Assembly: GCF_006715785.1 (NCBI RefSeq)
Contig: NZ_VFNX01000003.1
Coordinates: forward strand, 124,001-188,000
DNA: 64,000 nt
Direction: 5' to 3'
From: Streptomyces puniciscabiei
GTDB taxonomy: Bacteria > Actinomycetota > Actinomycetes > Streptomycetales > Streptomycetaceae
Shown here: one piece after another, positions 57,546-64,000 of the stretch
How positions within the stretch are numbered: position 1 is the stretch's first letter
Layout: every line of letters begins with the position of its first letter
Position numbers and translations under genes: made by a program
Notes under the pieces: generated by a model
Databases searched by the model: none
Seen by the model: the letters and a program-made list of their open reading frames with translations, nothing else
Told to the model about the DNA's origin: nothing

Positions 57546-58004
57546 ATGGACAGCGTCGAAGAGATGGGGCCCGTCGACTACCTGGTCATCGAGTTCCCCG
57601 GCAACCGTATGACGGGAGAGGCGTTCCCACTGCTGGTCGACCTCGTCGACCGCGGGATCGTCCGGATCATCGACCTCGCGTTCGTGCGGAAGGAGACCGA
57701 CGGCTCGGTCGTCGCACTGGAGTTGCGGGACGTCGGCGGCGAGACCGATCTGACGGTCTTCGAGGGGGCCTCGGCCCGGGTGCTCGACCAGAGCGACCTC
57801 GAGGAGGCGGCCAACGCGCTGGAGGCCGGGAATTCGGCTGCGGTGCTGATCTACGAGAACCTGTGGGCCGCTCCCCTGGCCGGCGCGCTCCGGCGCAGCG
57901 GGGCGCAGCTCGTCGCGAGCGGCCGTATCCCGGTGCAGGCTCTGCTGGCGGCGTTGGACGCCACGGAGGAGACGGTGCCGCCGGGCGGCTCCGCGGCTGC
58001 CTGA
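57546..58004 (+). CDS. DUF6325/DUF1269-like soluble protein
   Basis: 152 residues. MGPVDYLVIEFPGNRMTGEA then IVRIIDLAFVRKETDGSVVA, VLDQSDLEEAANALEAGNSA and AVLIYENLWAAPLAGALRRS follow the DUF1269/DUF6325 plan often linked with SHOCT proteins. GAGGAG precedes ATG. Followed 69 bp later by a SHOCT gene, with which it commonly pairs. Confidence 0.85.
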   Translation: MDSVEEMGPVDYLVIEFPGNRMTGEAFPLLVDLVDRGIVRIIDLAFVRKETDGSVVALELRDVGGETDLTVFEGASARVLDQSDLEEAANALEAGNSAAVLIYENLWAAPLAGALRRSGAQLVASGRIPVQALLAALDATEETVPPGGSAAA

Positions 58005-58073
58005 GAGCGGCCACCGGAGTGTCCCCCAGGCTGTCCCCCGCCCCTCCGCATCGATCATGGGAGATGACCGAAC

Positions 58074-58400
58074 ATGCCCGGACTGCTTCGCGGTGTCGCC
58101 CGCACGGCCGTCGTCGCCGGTACCGCCACCGCCGTGTCCAACCGCGTCTCTCGGCGCCAGGCCGGCCGCTGGGCCCAGCAGGACTACGAACGGCGGCAAC
58201 AGTACGAGCAGCAGTACGCACAACCGGAGTACGCGCAGCCGCAACAGCCACCGCCGCCCCCTCCCGCCGCACCGCCGCCCGCGGCCGCCGACGACATGAC
58301 CCAGAAGATCGACCAGCTCAAACAGCTGGCGGATCTGAGGGCCCAGGGAGTCCTGACGGACGAGGAGTTCGCCGCCCAGAAGCGGCTGCTCCTGGGCTGA
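58074..58400 (+). CDS. SHOCT domain protein
   Basis: 108 residues: a short N-terminal amphipathic region (MPGLLRGVARTAVVAGTATA), a Gln/Tyr/Pro-rich linker and a C-terminal SHOCT motif (LKQLADLRAQGVLTDEEFAA). Forms a probable unit with the DUF6325 gene. GGGAGATGACC upstream may supply the ribosome site. Confidence 0.85.
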   Translation: MPGLLRGVARTAVVAGTATAVSNRVSRRQAGRWAQQDYERRQQYEQQYAQPEYAQPQQPPPPPPAAPPPAAADDMTQKIDQLKQLADLRAQGVLTDEEFAAQKRLLLG

Positions 58401-58432
58401 GCCACGTCCGCACGGCGTACGCTCGGCACAGC

Positions 58433-58852
58433 ATGACCACCTCGCCCGACCCGCGTCCGCCCGACGCCCGCGCCCTGGACCAGCGCCTCGACGCCCTCGC
58501 CCGGCAGCCGTTCCGGGCCCGGTTCCATCTGCGCGGCCGGGACCGGGCGACCGCCGGGCTGAAGGGGCCGGCGACGATCCGGTGGCATGCCTATGACCTG
58601 ATCGCCAAGCGGCTCGCGCCCGCCGAGCCGTACAAGGACGGCAAGCAGACGCCGTACCGCGGTCACCCGGTCTTCGTCGCCCAGCACGCGACGGCCACCT
58701 GCTGCCGGGGCTGTCTGGAGCGCTGGCACGGGATTCCCAAGGGGCGGGAGCTGACCCGTGCCGAGCATGTGTACGTGGTGGACGTGATCTGCCGGTGGAT
58801 CGAGCGGGAGATGGCGGGCGGGACCGGTCCCGGCCCCGCCCGTCGGCGCTGA
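58433..58852 (+). CDS. DUF4186 family protein
   Basis: 139 residues. RFHLRGRDRATAGLKGPATI, PVFVAQHATATCCRGCLERW and HVYVVDVICRWIEREM fit DUF4186, a small family with conserved His and a Cys pair (CCRGC) that could bind metal. No ribosome site; a TACGCT at 58418-58423 could be the -10 of a leaderless message. Its stop abuts the stop of the convergent peptidase gene (TGATCA). Confidence 0.8.
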   Translation: MTTSPDPRPPDARALDQRLDALARQPFRARFHLRGRDRATAGLKGPATIRWHAYDLIAKRLAPAEPYKDGKQTPYRGHPVFVAQHATATCCRGCLERWHGIPKGRELTRAEHVYVVDVICRWIEREMAGGTGPGPARRR

Positions 58853-60400
58853 TCAGAGCGTCGCGGAGTTCTCGTGCCAGTGCCCGCCGCGCCTGCTGTG
58901 CGGGGCCATGAGCGACGAGGTGACCGGGGTCACCGTCCAGTCGGGGTGGCCCGGCATGCGCGGGGTCTTCGTGCCGTACAGCCAGTCATGCAGGAAGCCG
59001 GACTGGTCCTGGCCGGAGACCTCCGAGGCGACGGCGATGTAGTCGGCCGTCGACGCCGACGTGTTGCGGAACCGGTCCAGGAAGGCACGCTCGACGGCGT
59101 GGAACACGTCCTCGCCGACCAGCTGGCGGAAGGCGTACAGGACGAGGACGCCGCCCAGGTAGCGCTGGCTGTCGAAGAGGTTGGTGGCGTTGGGCGCGGC
59201 CACCGGGCCGGAGTCGTGGCGCCACTGGTCGCCGCGGGCGTAGGTGTCCTTCATCCGGGCCTCCATCGTGGTGAGCCCGAGGGAGTCGGTCCAGCCGCGC
59301 TCGTAGCGGTAGAGCAGCCCGTAGAAGTCGGCGTGTCCCTCGTTCAGCCATAGGTCGGCCCAGGTGGCGGGGCTGACGAGATTGCCGAACCAGGAGTGGA
59401 CCAGCTCGTGCATCATGTGCGAGCCGATCTTCTTCTCCTCCTGGAGCAGGAAGTTCGGCTTGTACAGGGTGAGGGTCTGGGTCTCCAGGCCGGTGAAGTC
59501 GAAGGCGTTCGGGTCGTCGGAGTTGCACGGCAGCAGGCCGTACGTCTCGAAGGGGAAGGCGCCGAGGCGGTCCTCCAGCCAGGTCACGAGGCCGGGGGTG
59601 AGCGCGAGGGCCGGTTCCAGGGCGGCGGCGCGGGCCGCGGGGACCACGTCGCGCAGGGGCAGACCGTGCGGACCCTGCCGTTCCTTGATCACATAGTCGC
59701 CGACGGTGATCTGGACGAGTTCCGTGGCGATCGGCGAGAGCGAGCGGTAGGAGAAGGCCGTACGGCCGTCTTCGAGTGTCTCGCTGCCGGTGAGCACGCC
59801 GTTCGCGACCGCCCGCAGGCCGGCCGGGACGGTGAGGCGGAAACTGAAGGCCGCCTTGTCGGACGGGTGGTCGTTGCACGGGAAGACGGTGTGCGCGGAG
59901 TTCGGCTGCGGGCAGACCGCGAAGCCGTCCGGGGTGGGCACCCAGGCCGTGTGCGCCAGGGTGCGGTGCGGGTCGGCGGAGTAGGTGACGCGGACGGTCG
60001 CGGCCGCGTCCTCCGGGAGCGGCTCGGCCGGTGTGATGCGCAGCTTCTCGTCCGCCTGTTCCCAGCCGGCACTCCGGCCGCAGACGGACACGGAGGCTAT
60101 GTCCAGGCCGAGCGCGTCCAGCGAGAGCCGGGTCAGCGCCCGGGTGGTGCGGATCCGCAGGGCGGCGGTGGCCTGCACCAGCTTGGTCGTGGGGTCGTAG
60201 GCGAGGTCGAGGTGGTACGACGACACGCCGTAGCCGTCGTTGCCGAGGGCCGGGAAGACCGGGTCGCCGAGGGTCTCCGCACCGGGCTCCCCCGTGCGCG
60301 CCGCGGTGCCGGCCGCGTGGGCCGGGGAGCCCGCGGTCAGCGCCGTGGCCGTACCGATGAGGGCGGCCGCGGGGGCCGTCACTCTGCTGCGATATCTCAT
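58853..60400 (-). CDS. secreted M1-family metallopeptidase
   Basis: 515-residue exported zinc peptidase; ATG 60400 opens onto a signal peptide ending SPAHA. Catalytic core: HELVHSWFG (about 327) with the third zinc ligand Glu in NEGHADF exactly 18 residues later. The N-terminal beta domain (SSYHLDLAYDPTTKLVQATA, CNDHPSDKAAFSFRLTVPAG) is present. Where aminopeptidases have GAMEN for binding the free N-terminus, this protein has FTGLETQTLTLY, suggesting altered specificity. Short relative to typical 800-plus M1 enzymes because the C-terminal ARM domain is absent. A 7-bp-spaced CACCCG dyad is 59 bp upstream. Confidence 0.9.
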   Translation of the reverse strand: MRYRSRVTAPAAALIGTATALTAGSPAHAAGTAARTGEPGAETLGDPVFPALGNDGYGVSSYHLDLAYDPTTKLVQATAALRIRTTRALTRLSLDALGLDIASVSVCGRSAGWEQADEKLRITPAEPLPEDAAATVRVTYSADPHRTLAHTAWVPTPDGFAVCPQPNSAHTVFPCNDHPSDKAAFSFRLTVPAGLRAVANGVLTGSETLEDGRTAFSYRSLSPIATELVQITVGDYVIKERQGPHGLPLRDVVPAARAAALEPALALTPGLVTWLEDRLGAFPFETYGLLPCNSDDPNAFDFTGLETQTLTLYKPNFLLQEEKKIGSHMMHELVHSWFGNLVSPATWADLWLNEGHADFYGLLYRYERGWTDSLGLTTMEARMKDTYARGDQWRHDSGPVAAPNATNLFDSQRYLGGVLVLYAFRQLVGEDVFHAVERAFLDRFRNTSASTADYIAVASEVSGQDQSGFLHDWLYGTKTPRMPGHPDWTVTPVTSSLMAPHSRRGGHWHENSATL

Positions 60401-60454
60401 GGTCCGCCTTCGCTCGGGCGGCCGGGTGGTCGGGTCCGGCCGCCGGGTCAGTGG

Positions 60455-60483
60455 GCGATCACCCGTGGTCGGCGGGTGATCGC
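60455..60483. promoter_or_regulatory. CACCCG/CGGGTG dyad, site 5 (7-bp spacer)
   Basis: Arms GCGATCACCCG and CGGGTGATCGC, perfect over 11 bp, spacer TGGTCGG. Related to sites 1-4 but with a four-base longer spacer. Located 59 bp upstream of the peptidase ATG and 136 bp before the isocitrate dehydrogenase start. Confidence 0.5.
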
Positions 60484-60492
60484 TTGTCATGA

Positions 60493-62838
<2,346 letters not shown>

Positions 62839-62887
62839 CGCCTGCGGCACGAGCGCCCGCGGCGCCCGAGCCGCCCTCGTGAGTGCC

Positions 62888-62924
62888 CCTCCGCCCCGGC
62901 CGGCAACCCCGGCCGGGGCGGAGG
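62888..62924. terminator. bidirectional terminator after icd
   Basis: Perfect 16-bp arms CCTCCGCCCCGGCCGG and CCGGCCGGGGCGGAGG around CAACC, between the icd stop and the convergent DUF5713-like stop. Confidence 0.88.
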
Positions 62925-62932
62925 CCGTCGTG

Positions 62933-63274
62933 TCACCACTCCCGGGTGGCGATCAGCTCTTCCACGTCCGCGTCCTCGAAGCCGTAGGCCTGCGCGACGA
63001 ACCAGAAGTCACCGCCTATCTCCTCGCGGGCCACCGTCTCGAACTCGCTGTCCGCCGCCTCGAACTCGGCCTCCAGGGCGTTGAACTCCTCGGTGGCGGC
63101 ATGCGTGAGCCGGTACAGACCGGCGAGGTCGGCGGGCCGCTCGGCCTCGATGCGCTCGCACAGACCGAGCAGGATCGCCCTGCCCTTGTCCACGAGGTGA
63201 TCGGGGAAGTACCCGTCTTCGTACAGCACTTCAAGAAACCGGTGCCCGGCCACCCGGGTGTTGCCGATCGGCAT
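62933..63274 (-). CDS. DUF5713-like small protein
   Basis: 113-residue acidic helical protein: FLEVLYEDGYFPDHLVDKGR, ILLGLCERIEAERP, LTHAATEEFNALEAEFEAAD and DFWFVAQAYGFEDADVEELI. The pattern is that of DUF5713, as far as I recall the family. ATG 63274 follows GGAGGG; the longer frame to 63337 lacks a ribosome site. Confidence 0.75.
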   Translation of the reverse strand: MPIGNTRVAGHRFLEVLYEDGYFPDHLVDKGRAILLGLCERIEAERPADLAGLYRLTHAATEEFNALEAEFEAADSEFETVAREEIGGDFWFVAQAYGFEDADVEELIATREW

Positions 63275-63354
63275 GCGCCCGCCCTCCCTCGCGCTCTGCG
63301 ACTGCGACACCTTGATCCTGCACCATGCCACTGACAACGCCCCTGGAGCAGCCC

Positions 63355-64000
63355 GTGACCTGGTCCGGTCCCTCGTACGAACTCCTCCCCGGTGACCCCG
63401 CCTCTCCCGTGCTGCTGCACGTGCCGCACTCCGCGCGGGTGATCCCCGAGGACGTGCGCCGCGGGATCATGCTGGACGACGCCGAACTGGCAAGGGAGCT
63501 GGACCACATCACGGACGCGCACACGGCCGAGCTCACCGAACGGGCCGCGCCTCTGGCCGCCGTCACACCCTGGCGGTTCGTCAACCGGCTGTCCCGGCTG
63601 GTCGTGGACCCCGAGCGATTCCCGGACGAGCGGGAGGAGATGGCGGCCGTCGGCATGGGTGCCGTGTACACGCGGACCACGCACCGGGGCGAGCTGCGGT
63701 GCGCGGACACCGATCCGGAGCCGCTGCTGGCGCGGTACTTCCGGCCGTACGCGCGGGCCATGACCGAGGCGGTCGCCGGCCGGCTGGCCGCCACCGGGCG
63801 GGCCGTGGTCATCGACGTGCACTCCTATCCGACCGAGCCGCTGCCCTACGAGCTGCACGGCGCCGGGCCGCGTCCCCCGGTCTGCCTGGGCACGGATGCC
63901 TTCCACACCCCGCCGGACCTGGTCCGGGCGGCCCGGAAGGCGTTCGCGGGCTGCGGGGAGATCGGCCTGGACAGCCCGTTCGCGGGGACGTACGTACCGC
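63355..64000 (+). CDS. N-formylglutamate amidohydrolase (3' end outside window)
   Basis: At least 215 residues, still open at the window edge. SYELLPGDPASPVLLHVPHS contains the metal-binding His pair region, DHITDAHTAELTERA the following Asp/His motif, PWRFVNRLSRLVVDPERFPD the substrate Arg region and VVIDVHSYPTEPLPYE a second metal ligand set. Hydrolyses N-formylglutamate to glutamate and formate in histidine degradation (HutG-like) or acts on a related formyl compound; no hut genes are visible. GTG 63355 behind GGAG is preferred; ATG 63325 is in frame but lacks a ribosome site. Confidence 0.88.
   Translation, partial: MTWSGPSYELLPGDPASPVLLHVPHSARVIPEDVRRGIMLDDAELARELDHITDAHTAELTERAAPLAAVTPWRFVNRLSRLVVDPERFPDEREEMAAVGMGAVYTRTTHRGELRCADTDPEPLLARYFRPYARAMTEAVAGRLAATGRAVVIDVHSYPTEPLPYELHGAGPRPPVCLGTDAFHTPPDLVRAARKAFAGCGEIGLDSPFAGTYVP

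Overview
The window is about 72% G+C, uses GTG starts freely, packs genes with ATGA/GTGA overlaps and carries families typical of Streptomyces (LmeA-type lipoproteins, MmyB regulators, DUF7144, DUF2252, monomeric isocitrate dehydrogenase, LuxR regulators of the LAL class, secreted chitinase with ricin-type lectin repeats). It is best read as part of a Streptomyces chromosome, an accessory or arm-like region rather than core. No phage, conjugative element, rRNA, tRNA or CRISPR array was recognised.

Layout. 0-16.6 kb is a patchwork: small secreted protein, IS5-type transposase remnant, membrane metallophosphoesterase, LmeA-like protein, an ArsR-type regulator plus MFS exporter operon with a clear operator, katG with its terminator, BrkB-like protein, class II amidotransferase, diacylglycerol-kinase-type lipid kinase, and several decayed loci (SDR/MmyB pair, GH15, GMC oxidoreductase). 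16.6-21.9 kb is a LytTR-type response regulator, small membrane protein, sodium/solute symporter, repeat ORF and LytS-type kinase in one leftward unit. 22-28.4 kb is a leftward operon of a three-subunit xanthine-dehydrogenase-type molybdoenzyme and a GH65 enzyme. 28.5-31.2 kb is a two-gene secreted unit (GH18 with lectin repeats; lectin plus shortened beta-helix). 31.4-36.3 kb holds an unknown protein, an ABC exporter with a MerR-type promoter, a flippase-like protein and an enoyl-CoA hydratase. 36.4-41 kb is a glycerol kinase, glycerol-3-phosphate dehydrogenase and second FAD oxidoreductase operon. 41.2-43.9 kb holds an unknown protein and an amino acid permease.

44-60.5 kb looks like a stress/envelope island: MscS channel, DUF7144, SHOCT proteins, HdeD-like protein, DUF2252, drug-type MFS exporter, a large LAL regulator, a membrane protein with a repeated tail, BrkB, DUF6325, DUF4186, and a secreted M1 peptidase. 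Five intergenic sites with a shared dyad, TCACCCG-N3-CGGGTGA or a close variant, lie 59-97 bp upstream of starts here, suggesting one regulon. The window closes with monomeric isocitrate dehydrogenase, a DUF5713-like protein and an incomplete N-formylglutamate amidohydrolase.

Two themes cut across the window. First, tandem repeats whose units are multiples of 3 bp (18, 21, 30, 33, 54, 168 bp) have expanded, mostly inside otherwise conserved enzymes and membrane proteins without breaking the frame. Second, two loci appear to be scars in which the 5' halves of a divergent gene pair were deleted, leaving the two 3' ends head to head.
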